Positions 36,568 through 44,009 of a stretch of 64,000 bases of DNA are shown here, piece after piece. Source of the stretch: Virgibacillus_N oceani_A (GTDB lineage: Bacteria; Bacillota; Bacilli; Bacillales; Amphibacillaceae); the NCBI GenBank assembly GCA_041521345.1, contig JBGOHB010000008.1. The stretch is one strand, 5' to 3'. A program made the position numbers and the translations under genes. Under the pieces are notes generated by a model, which was not told the origin of the DNA, searched no databases, and saw only the letters and a list, made by a program, of their open reading frames with translations. Within the stretch, counting starts at the first letter, position 1, and each line of letters begins with the position of its first letter.

Positions 36568-36590
36568 TGTGGTGGGGATCTGACCTCAAT
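36568..36590 (+). repeat. REP-like GGTGGGG...CTGAC repeat, copy 2
   Basis: Same orientation and 19 of 23 bases identical to the copy at 34034-34056. It lies 10 nt outside the -35 box of the CBASS promoter, so the two copies enclose the promoter and all three genes. Confidence 0.55.
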
Positions 36591-36962
36591 GCTTACCAAT
36601 GTCACAGGTGAATAAGACTGGAATATCCTCTTTTAAGGCGCCTTATGTTAATAGATTTGCAAATACTTTTGTTCGTTCTGATTGCTCAACTACTATAAGC
36701 TTTCCCTTCTCTAAAAAATACCAGTTGGAGAATAATGTTATCGGTATTAAACTTTTTTCTGACTTATTCGTTATAACCGACTCATACAAATGGTTTGCGT
36801 CGGTTGTATTCGACAAAAATTCGGGAAGTGACTAGTCATCTCCGTACTAATTTCCTTACAAGCAATAACTGATTTTAATACCACATAATTAATCATAATA
36901 TCCAATTTTACCTAATCTGGACTGGTCATTTGTAAGAGAAAGCGGTTCCTCCTTATAAAAAT
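36591..36962. other. unassigned stretch upstream of CBASS
   Basis: A 78-codon plus-strand frame at 36599-36835 has no recognisable domain and no good ribosome site. Its end overlaps the ATTCGACAAAA...GGGAAGTGAC repeat (36808-36832) also found at 18214-18237. I do not call a gene here. Confidence 0.3.
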
Positions 36963-37200
36963 TTACTTCATCGCCAAACATCCAAAATAGCATTTTATAC
37001 TTAGTTGGTAGAATATCGTTACTTGACATACGAAATCATAAGAATACTGAAGAAATTTAATTGTTTTATTCATCGTAACCTGTAACAAAGGTTGCAAATG
37101 TGATATATGTCGTGATTCATCCATAAAAGGGGATGCATGCACATACCTATCTCTATAATTTAGAACATCTTTATAGTTGGCATAATGAGGTTCTAATTTT
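36963..37200 (-). pseudogene. fragment with HEPN-like segment
   Basis: A minus-strand frame reads LEPHYANYKDVLNYRDRYVH with ASPFMDESRHI after it, and ends at 36963. The YRDRYVHA pattern resembles the RxxxxH region of HEPN-like helical proteins or other helix bundles of toxin-antitoxin systems. It has no start of its own because its upstream end merges with the epimerase relic. Identity is uncertain. Confidence 0.3.
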
Positions 37201-38075
37201 CTATCGAGCCTTTTTGATAATACTCCACATACCAATCAGCAAACCTTCTGCAATTGAAGTTTCTGGTTTAAAGCCTACCGCTTTCTGTAATAAATCTGTT
37301 GAAGCATATGCAGCTGGAACATCTCCTGGCTTGATTGGTTCGAATACCTTTTCAAACTCTACTTCTTTGCCAGTTGCATTACTTAAAGCTTTCTCCAGGC
37401 TTTCAATAAAGACCATCAGCTTCTCTGGATTGTTATTTCCGATATTGTACACCTGATTGCCAACATCACCATTTGGTGGATTACTTAAAAGACGTTCCAT
37501 TCCTTCTACAATGTCATCGATATAGGTAAAATCACGATATAAATCATTTTCAAAGTCGCCGTTATTAAATATTTTAATTGGTTCTCCGGCAAAGTACTTA
37601 TTTGCAAATCCAAAGTATGCCATGTCAGGTCGTCCCATAGGTCCGTATACGGTAAAGAAACGAAGTCCGGATGCTGGAATGTTGTATAAATGACTATAGG
37701 TATGGGCCATTAATTCATTTGATTTTTTCGTGGATGCATATAGAGATACAGGATTATCTACAAAATCAGTTTTTCAAAAGGAACCTTTTTATTTGCTCCA
37801 TAAACCGAACTCGATGATGTCTGCATGCTTCAAGTATATTTAAAAAACCTATAATATTACTTTGGATATATTCATCCGGATTCTCTATTGAATAGCGCAC
37901 ACCAGGTTGAGCTGCTAAGTTTATGACTATAATTGGTTTCTGCTTTTCGAAAACATTATTTATTGTATCTTTGTCTGAAATATCACCTTTGATGAAGGTG
38001 AATTTTTCATATGGTTTTAATTAATCTAGACGAGTATGTATTAATTTTATATCATAATAATCATTAATATTGTCT
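37201..38075 (-). pseudogene. broken UDP-glucuronate 4-epimerase-type gene
   Basis: Both halves are present in order: the N-terminal half (LTFIKGDISDKDTINN-like, then INLAAQPGVRYSIENPDEYI, and EACRH) and the C-terminal half from AHTYSHLYNIPASGLRFFTV to YASTDLLQKAVGFKPETSIA. The lesions are an in-frame stop near 38025, a deletion of about 26 nt after EACRH, a frameshift before SLYAS, and a shifted C-terminus ending IIKKAR. The Rossmann start is lost beyond 38075. It is the most complete of three copies in this window. Confidence 0.85.
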
Positions 38076-38085
38076 AAAAACAATA

Positions 38086-38114
38086 GGATCTGCCCCCAAG
38101 AGAGAACAGACACC
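38086..38114 (+). repeat. REP-like repeat, diverged copy 3
   Basis: GGATCTGCCCCC followed by AGAACAGACACC; the complementary strand reads GGTGTCTG...GGGGGCAGATCC, an imperfect palindrome of the same type as the copies around CBASS. It directly abuts the darG stop codon and the end of the epimerase relic. Confidence 0.4.
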
Positions 38115-39137
38115 TTATTCGACCTCAATTTTCCGTAAGTGCTCCCAAGCCTTCTCAATATGTTTAGTCGTAAAAATTCTACGTTTACGTTCATTCCAGT
38201 TTTGAAATTCTTTCGTAATTAAATCCAGGTTTGCACCATCGTATTCCCGCATGATCCAATGAACGGTTGCTAACAATTCCATTCCATATGGTGTTTCAAA
38301 ACCTCTTATGATTTTTTGTACTTTAGAAAGTCTGCTTTCTGAATGACCATCATGTTGAAGAAAATGATGAGCTTTAACCGCAGCATTCGGTAATAGGTAA
38401 ATCTCAGCCTCTCTGTTGCGATCACCAAATCCCCTAATAAAATGTCCTTCCATTCGCAATAAAACATGATTAAGATTTTCGGCATAGGGACCGAATTTTC
38501 CTTTCTCAAATCCTAACTGAAGTGGCTCTCCTACTTCTTGTAGGAAATAAGCAATTTTTTGTATCTCTAACAATGATAAACGATACCCTGGAACAGAATA
38601 GTCATTCATCGAAGCTAATAATAAAGCACGTGAATTTGTCATTTTGGGCTTCGTTGTCCGTACTTTCATTTGATCAGGCTTTGGACTTCCAACAGGTTCA
38701 TATACATGGACCTCTACAGAGGGACCCTCAAAAGCAGCTTCAATCTTCGAACGAACTACCTCCCATTCAAGTCCACCATTTCCACAACCTAAAGGAGGTA
38801 TAGCAATAGAACGGATGTCTAATTCATGAATTGTTTTCACTAAGTCTTTTAAGCCTTCCTCAATGTAATACATCTTTGACTTTTCTTTCCAATGGTCTTT
38901 TGTCGGGAAGTTAATTACATATTTTGTTCCAGATAATAAATCAGTAGGAACAACATGCATTTTTCCGATTCTAATATTCCCTTTTTTGGCTTCTTTTGCA
39001 TAAGCTTTAAACACTGTGGGATACGCCTGCTTAAACTGTAATGCAATCCCCTTGCCCATCACACCCACACAATTGACCGTGTTTACAAGAGCTTCGGCTT
39101 GATCATCTAATAAATTACCTTTTTTATAATGAACCAT
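38115..39137 (-). CDS. darG: DarG-type DNA ADP-ribosyl glycohydrolase (antitoxin)
   Basis: From the ATG at 39137 (GGAGG 8 nt upstream) the product is 340 aa. Residues 1-150 are a macrodomain: LVNTVNCVGVMGKGIALQFK (ADP-ribose pocket), VVPTDLLSGTKYVINFPTKD, IAIPPLGCGNGGLEW. The C-terminal half (NSRALLLASMNDYSVPGYRL, then LQEVGEPLQLGFEKGKFGPY) is the DarT-binding domain. DarG removes ADP-ribose from DNA thymidines and also holds the toxin. It is intact here although the toxin gene in front is frameshifted. The in-frame GTG at 39146 is a worse start. Confidence 0.9.
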   Translation of the reverse strand: MVHYKKGNLLDDQAEALVNTVNCVGVMGKGIALQFKQAYPTVFKAYAKEAKKGNIRIGKMHVVPTDLLSGTKYVINFPTKDHWKEKSKMYYIEEGLKDLVKTIHELDIRSIAIPPLGCGNGGLEWEVVRSKIEAAFEGPSVEVHVYEPVGSPKPDQMKVRTTKPKMTNSRALLLASMNDYSVPGYRLSLLEIQKIAYFLQEVGEPLQLGFEKGKFGPYAENLNHVLLRMEGHFIRGFGDRNREAEIYLLPNAAVKAHHFLQHDGHSESRLSKVQKIIRGFETPYGMELLATVHWIMREYDGANLDLITKEFQNWNERKRRIFTTKHIEKAWEHLRKIEVE

Positions 39138-39149
39138 CTCGTTCACCTC

Positions 39150-39781
39150 CTAAAAGTAGAATTTCGGTCTGACAAGGACAGGCAGATCAATCGAATGTTC
39201 TCTTAATATTTCCTCTATATAAATTTTCATTCTTTCTGTTCTTACTCCGATACCCAAAAAATGTTTCCATTCTACAAATTGATGTATAAGAAATTCCGCT
39301 TGCCTTCTCTTTTTCCGATCAGGATCTTCTTCCGTGTCACTCCAATACCGTTCTTTCATAATATTCCAATCTACCTTATCTAGATCCTTCATATGGTTAT
39401 AAAATTCAGTAATGAACATTATCGCATGACCATCGGTGAACACAAATGGCGTTTCTGTTTTTCTATGATATCTGTTCGAGTGACTAAATAGATAATATCA
39501 TTTTGATTCCCTGCAAACCCTTCCACTCGGCCCTGCTTAATTGCATATAACATCGGTGAACGGGGAGCAAAGTAAAATGGGACATAATCATGTAAAATTC
39601 CCATTGGCTTAACCGGAATCATTGTAGTGGATCTCCTGCTTTGAAGTCCGTGATGAGCAATATTTATGTAACGCATGGTTTCTTTTTGTATATTTGAATG
39701 TGCTGAAAGACAGCCATGTTGTAGAATAGATGCTAAATTTTCATAGTGGGATATATGATATAAAAGATGATTATTTGACAT
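39150..39781 (-). pseudogene. darT: frameshifted DarT DNA ADP-ribosyltransferase toxin
   Basis: The first 107 or so codons (MSNNHLLYHISHYENLASIL, FYFAPRSPMLYAI, IIYLVTRTDIIEK) run into a short wrong-frame tail ending in MVMR. The true frame resumes as TPFVFTDGHAIMF, then MKERYWSDTEEDPDRKKRRQ, AEFLIHQF with the catalytic Glu, and ends at 39150. The break is in an A5 run (GAAAAAC) near 39466-39471; one extra A would restore a continuous 210-aa DarT. The toxin is probably dead, unless this is a sequencing error or ribosomal slippage. It precedes darG by 12 nt. Confidence 0.85.
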
Positions 39782-39963
39782 GTGGTTGACTCACTTCCGA
39801 CATTTAATTACCTACCTTTATTTTATCATATTAGTTATCATTGGAACAGTTTCCGCCTCCGTATATTTTCATAAACCCTCAAGGTAACTAAAGCCGATTG
39901 CAAGTGCCTCACCATTAGATATTACTTGGGACTCGATAAATCTGATCGGACATAAAATGCACT
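39782..39963. other. short gap between darT and RAYT gene
   Basis: No gene or clear structure was seen in this 182-nt stretch. Confidence 0.4.
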
Positions 39964-40530
39964 TTATCTCATTTCAACACCTATGCCACTTTTTAATGTT
40001 TCCCCCTCCACAAACTCCCGATACTTCTCTTTTACTGGTTCAGAAAAATACCCAAGTAGCTTTTCAGTGCTTACATGCCGATTCTTTTCTTCTGAGACGT
40101 ATGCCCGGTAACTGCTCCATTTATAAGCATCAGGTCTGACTACCATATTCGCTTGGACTGGATTCATGTGGATATAGCGGCTCACCTCCAGTTGATATTC
40201 TTTCGTTCCTATTATTTCTGCACCGTATCTTCCCTGAAAGACATGTCCGACCAAGCGATGTCGTTTATTGAAATGTAAAGCATACCTGGAATTCAGCATT
40301 TTCATCATATACTGGGGGTGGTGATGGATGGTTTCTACTTGCAGATGGATGTGATTGGTCATGAGGCAGTAACTGTGAAGGTGAAAAGGGTAATATTCAC
40401 GACTTTCTTCCAGAATGTCCAGGTAGGCTTGATGATCAATCGCATCATAGAAAAGAGAAGTTCTGCGATTCCCTCGGTTTGTGATATGGTACATTGCTCC
40501 TGGATACCAGACACGTAGCTTTCTTGCCAT
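39964..40530 (-). CDS. RAYT-type Y1 (HUH) transposase
   Basis: The 188-aa product starts MARKLRVWYPGAMYHITNRG, has SREYYPFHLHSYCLMTNHIH with the HUH motif HIH, LGYF and SRYIHMNPVQANMVVRPDAY, the standard signature of REP-associated tyrosine transposases. The Tyr nucleophile is expected in the C-terminal helix region near SSYRAYV. These single-copy genes cut single-stranded palindromic repeats (REPs) in their host. Its ATG overlaps the stop of the comM relic (TAATG), so it may use comM transcription. REP-like repeats and a 143-bp inverted-repeat element lie close by. Confidence 0.88.
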   Translation of the reverse strand: MARKLRVWYPGAMYHITNRGNRRTSLFYDAIDHQAYLDILEESREYYPFHLHSYCLMTNHIHLQVETIHHHPQYMMKMLNSRYALHFNKRHRLVGHVFQGRYGAEIIGTKEYQLEVSRYIHMNPVQANMVVRPDAYKWSSYRAYVSEEKNRHVSTEKLLGYFSEPVKEKYREFVEGETLKSGIGVEMR

Positions 40531-41541
40531 TAATTCACCATCCCTTTCACTGTTTGCTTATCCTGCGTGCGGCGTATCGTAACAGCTTCCCAAATCGCCT
40601 CGTTGGTAATTTGTTCATTTCCACTCAAGTCAGAGATGGTCCTTGCTAAACGACGAATCTTCATTTGTGCTCTCGTACTCCAGTGGTATTTACTTGCCCA
40701 CTTTTGCACCATCCTCTCTTGCTCTGAAGTCAACTTAGCAAATGTAAGTAATAATTCATTGGGAACAGTCGCATTGCAAACTTCTTTACCAAATCTTTCA
40801 AATTGAATTTCCCTCGCCTTTTCAACCCTTGACCGAATAACCTCTGACGTTTCATTTTGCTTTAAAGTGGATTCGTCAAGAGGTTCCCTATCCAGTTGCA
40901 AAACCATATCCATTCGATCCTGGATAGGTCCGGACACACGATTTCTATATGCCTGGATTTTGTTTTCGGTGCAGGTGCAATAAAAGTGCCTTGACCCTAA
41001 ATGACCACATGGACAAGGATTCATTGCACCGATAAGTTGAAACCTTGCCGGGTAGGTAACCGTAGATGCCGCTCGGCTGATCGTAACAGAACCACTTTCC
41101 AGCGGTTGCCGAAGCATGTCCAAGGTTCGTTTTGGGAATTCGGCCATCTCATCGAGAAAAAGAACCCCCTCGTGGGCCAATGATACTTCCCCCGGTTTTG
41201 GATTTGCTCCTCCGCCAGTTCCATTGCCCAGCGACTAGCGCGACTTCCTTCACCTCCGTACGATAAGTCAACATCGGCTCCTTTCGTCGCCGTGTTTCCT
41301 TTATCTCCTTCGGCTCAGTCCAGTCCGTACGTCGCTAAACGGGCAATTCCACTTTGGTACCGCCAATAAGCGAAACTGCTGAGGCGGAATGATGTGGATC
41401 CCGAAATGGCGGAACCTGAAAATTCGTATTGCTTACCCCTGCCAACTGGTAAATACTCATCACATCAAATTGACTATCTTGAGTCAAGATTGGTAGAATC
41501 AGATGGTGATTCTTGTGAAACGATTTCTTCCAGATACGCAT
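40530..41541 (-). pseudogene. comM: broken comM/YifB Mg-chelatase-like AAA ATPase
   Basis: The C-terminal part (40530-41180) reads AHEGVLFLDEMAEFPKRTLD (Walker B), IGAMNPCPCGHLGSRHF and the helical C-domain through MKIRRLARTISDLSGNEQIT. Upstream, after an inserted 143-bp element, the frame continues as VMSIYQLAGVSNTNFQVPPF and RDPHHSASAVSLIGG. Removing the insert and one CCGCC copy joins these as SLIGGGANPKPGEVSLAHEG, the normal ComM sequence. The N-terminal lobe and Walker A (GxPGxGKS) are gone, so a deletion also occurred. ComM is a branch-migration helicase in natural transformation; this copy cannot work. Confidence 0.88.
41217..41359 (-). mobile_element. 143-bp inverted-repeat element inserted in comM
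   Basis: It is flanked by CCGCC at 41212-41216 and 41360-41364 (5-bp target duplication). The ends are inverted repeats: AGTTCCATTGCCC at the left, and the complement of the right end contains AGTGGAATTGCCC. The interior has further paired GTACG and GCGAC blocks. It holds no gene. Excision with one CCGCC copy restores the comM frame exactly, which proves insertion. It is a MITE or a REP-doublet type element. Confidence 0.8.
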
Positions 41542-41719
41542 ACATTTGATTTTTTTGTGTTTCGAGATGTTGATATATAACCTCCATCTTATCCTCCTTT
41601 ACCAGCATTATTTGGGTTTCGAATATAAATCCAGAACTTTATTTACGCCGCTCCCCACAATCATTACACTGTAAATATTATGATTAGATAGCCTGTAAAC
41701 TTACCTTATCCTCAAAAAA
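41542..41719. other. gap with remnant of comM upstream sequence
   Basis: A minus-strand frame MEVIYQHLETQKNQMYAYLE (about 41590) lies in a frame different from the comM relic and ends at a TAG. It may be a deleted or unrelated 5' part. Nothing else is visible. Confidence 0.3.
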
Positions 41720-43012
41720 TCAATTCCGCTTCTCGACAAACTCCTTAAGCACATGCGCTGCTTGCACACAATCATTTAAGTCCGACCATTCTAACGGGTT
41801 ATGACTAATCCCTGCAATACTTTTTACAAATAACATAGCAATATCTGTTTTTTCACCAATAATCATAGCATCATGACCAGCACCGCTTGGTATGCGCGTG
41901 GGTTTAATGGACTGTTCATTCAATACAGCCTTAAATGTTTCCTGAATTTCCTCTTTAATGGTCACCGGAGGCGTCTCCATTTTCTTTTCAAAGGAGAGGG
42001 AGATACCATGATTTTCAGCAATTTCTTCTGCTTTCTGGATGACCTGATCTACGAGTGTGTTTCGGCTATTTTCATAAATATCTCTGATGTCTACGTATAA
42101 TTTCACTTCTCCAGGTATAACGTTGACACCATTTGGGGAAATATGCATTTTTCCAATCGTTGCAACACAAGTGTCATTAATTTTTCTTGGAAGTCCTGCT
42201 ACTTTTGTTACAAATGCACTTGCAGCAACCAGGGCATCGTTCCGATCATCCATTGGTGTGTTCCCTGCATGTCCGGCCTCTCCCGAAAAAGTGAATTCTA
42301 TCCAGCAAGGTCCGGCTATGCCGCTCACAATACCGCAGGGCAGGCCTGCTTTTTCCAGCCGCTTTCCTTGTTCAATGTGAGCTTCGATAAACAATCCTAC
42401 ATCAGAAAAGTCCATCAATGCTTTTTGATAACTGTCTAGTGACAAATCTACTTGCTTTAACACTTCTTCAAAGGAATGACCATCAACAGAAACAAGTTTC
42501 TTCAAATCTTCAATATTATAATTCCCAACTAAAGCCTGACTGCCATGTAATCCCCCATTAAAGGTAGCTCCTTCTTCGTCTGTGAAAATGACTACTTTAT
42601 AATTTTTCAGGGGACGATAGCCTGTAGCCTTCCAGGCCTCTGCTACCTCTAACGCCAAAAGTACTCCTAAGGGGCCATCAAAATGACCTCCATTTGGAAC
42701 GCTATCCACGTGAGAACCTGACATAATCGCTGGTAGACTTGGGTCTGTCCCTTCTAATTTTCCAATAATATTTCCAGCACCGTCCTGATGAACGTCAAGC
42801 CCTGCCTCCTTCATCCATTTAGCTACTAGGTTTTTTGCAGCTAATTCTTCTATAGAAAATCCGGGACGGTTTGAACCATTTTCTTCTGTTAAGCCGATTT
42901 TCGCAAGCTCATCCAGCCGATATGCCAATCTCTTTCCACTTATTCCATTACCATCGTATGTAACATCATAGTCATCCATCAATCGTTGAAAAATAGGTCC
43001 GTCATTACTCAT
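41720..43012 (-). CDS. M20-family N-carbamoyl-L-amino-acid/allantoate amidohydrolase
   Basis: About 430 aa with the di-metal site of the HyuC/AllC family: MSGSHVDSVPNGGHFDGPLG (His, Asp), VIFTDEEGATFNGGLHGSQA (Glu), FIEAHIEQGKRLE (His) and RIPSGAGHDAM (His). The dimerisation domain has GEAGHAGNTPMDDRNDAL. It hydrolyses N-carbamoyl or ureido amides. Starts at 43021 (GTG), 43015 and 43012 are all in frame; AAGGTG is best placed for the last. It is on the same strand and behind dppA, M24 and a peptide ABC transporter, so it likely acts on an imported N-capped amino acid or dipeptide-like compound. Confidence 0.9.
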   Translation of the reverse strand: MSNDGPIFQRLMDDYDVTYDGNGISGKRLAYRLDELAKIGLTEENGSNRPGFSIEELAAKNLVAKWMKEAGLDVHQDGAGNIIGKLEGTDPSLPAIMSGSHVDSVPNGGHFDGPLGVLLALEVAEAWKATGYRPLKNYKVVIFTDEEGATFNGGLHGSQALVGNYNIEDLKKLVSVDGHSFEEVLKQVDLSLDSYQKALMDFSDVGLFIEAHIEQGKRLEKAGLPCGIVSGIAGPCWIEFTFSGEAGHAGNTPMDDRNDALVAASAFVTKVAGLPRKINDTCVATIGKMHISPNGVNVIPGEVKLYVDIRDIYENSRNTLVDQVIQKAEEIAENHGISLSFEKKMETPPVTIKEEIQETFKAVLNEQSIKPTRIPSGAGHDAMIIGEKTDIAMLFVKSIAGISHNPLEWSDLNDCVQAAHVLKEFVEKRN

Positions 43013-43077
43013 CATTTGCACCTTACTTTCTTCTACATAGATTCATAACATTTTCATTTTAAAAATAGCGAACACGT

Positions 43078-43926
43078 CTAGCTATTGGCACTTCCTAATA
43101 CACCATTGGTTGCTGCCATCGCAATGATCACGCATCCCCACATATGTTTATAAGCTGTTACGATGTCTCCACATGTGAATTTGATGCTAGTTGGTGAAGT
43201 CATTTCCACCGATGGAATAGTAGTTGTCATATGTGCCTGTTGCGGCCCTTTGAATTGGATTTCAAAGGTAGTTTCCATATCTTTCGTCTCAAATGGTTTA
43301 AAGTTGGCGATATTTTTTACTGCGCTTGCTACACCTTCTTCCACAAGCTCATTTACCTTTTCCGGATGGATTAACTCAGCAGAAAGACGGTCTTTGGCAT
43401 ACTTTGTTATCACACTTTCTACCTCTGGCAGTGTCTCTTTTACTTCTGAGACATACAAATTGTCACCACTAATAAAAATGGCCGGGACATCAAAAGCTCC
43501 TGCGACCATGGCATTCATTTCGGTCTCCCCAACTACTTCACCGTTAATCTTCATTTCATTGACACAAACGCCGGCAAGTGTATGAGAAATGACTGCCTCT
43601 GAGCCGCCTTCCCGTCCATGATGGCCAACGAAAATGATGCCATCAAAGCTTTCATCCAATCCTTCCAGTTGGCACATTACTCGATTGTTGCCGGATACTA
43701 GACGAGCACGCGGATCCAACGCCTCGATGATTATATTTGACATGTTTCCATGCCCATCAGCGACAACCACTTCTTTTGCCCCTGCCTTGAAAGCACCGCT
43801 AATTGCAGCGTTTACCTCTTCGGTCATTAATTTTCTAAAACGTTGGTATTCTCCTTCCTTTACCATTTGCTGAATGGTACTGACTCCAGCTATTCCTTCC
43901 ATATCTACAGATATAAATAGTTTCAT
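43078..43926 (-). CDS. dppA: M55-family D-aminopeptidase (DppA-like), second copy
   Basis: The 282-aa product has the same zinc residues as the copy at 16499: SVDMEGIAGVST (Asp8, Glu10), VADGHGNMSN (His60), IFVGHHGREGGS and VGETEMNA. The two copies are the same length and closely similar throughout (for example ARLVSGNNRVMCQLEGLDES against ARLISGSNRVMCQLEGLDHS), so one is a recent duplicate or both came from a common source. In Bacillus dppA belongs to the dipeptide ABC operon dppABCDE, and this copy has such a transporter upstream on the same strand. Confidence 0.92.
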   Translation of the reverse strand: MKLFISVDMEGIAGVSTIQQMVKEGEYQRFRKLMTEEVNAAISGAFKAGAKEVVVADGHGNMSNIIIEALDPRARLVSGNNRVMCQLEGLDESFDGIIFVGHHGREGGSEAVISHTLAGVCVNEMKINGEVVGETEMNAMVAGAFDVPAIFISGDNLYVSEVKETLPEVESVITKYAKDRLSAELIHPEKVNELVEEGVASAVKNIANFKPFETKDMETTFEIQFKGPQQAHMTTTIPSVEMTSPTSIKFTCGDIVTAYKHMWGCVIIAMAATNGVLGSANS

Positions 43927-43961
43927 ATTTTTTTCACCTCATGTAGTAAGTTAATTTCTAA

Positions 43962-43998
43962 AATTAAGCACTTGATTACGATCATCAAGTGCTTAATT
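43962..43998 (-). terminator. 15-bp perfect hairpin between M24 gene and dppA
   Basis: AATTAAGCACTTGAT (43962-43976) and ATCAAGTGCTTAATT (43984-43998) are perfectly complementary around a 7-nt loop, just after the M24 stop. It lacks a strong U-run on either side, so it may be a bidirectional or partial terminator that separates dppFDCBE-M24 from dppA-amidohydrolase. Confidence 0.65.
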
Positions 43999-44009
43999 AT
44001 TAAATAGAT

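Noticed and set aside
43163..43585. 140-codon plus-strand frame opposite dppA
   Set aside because: Shadow of the conserved M55 gene; composition unlike a real protein.
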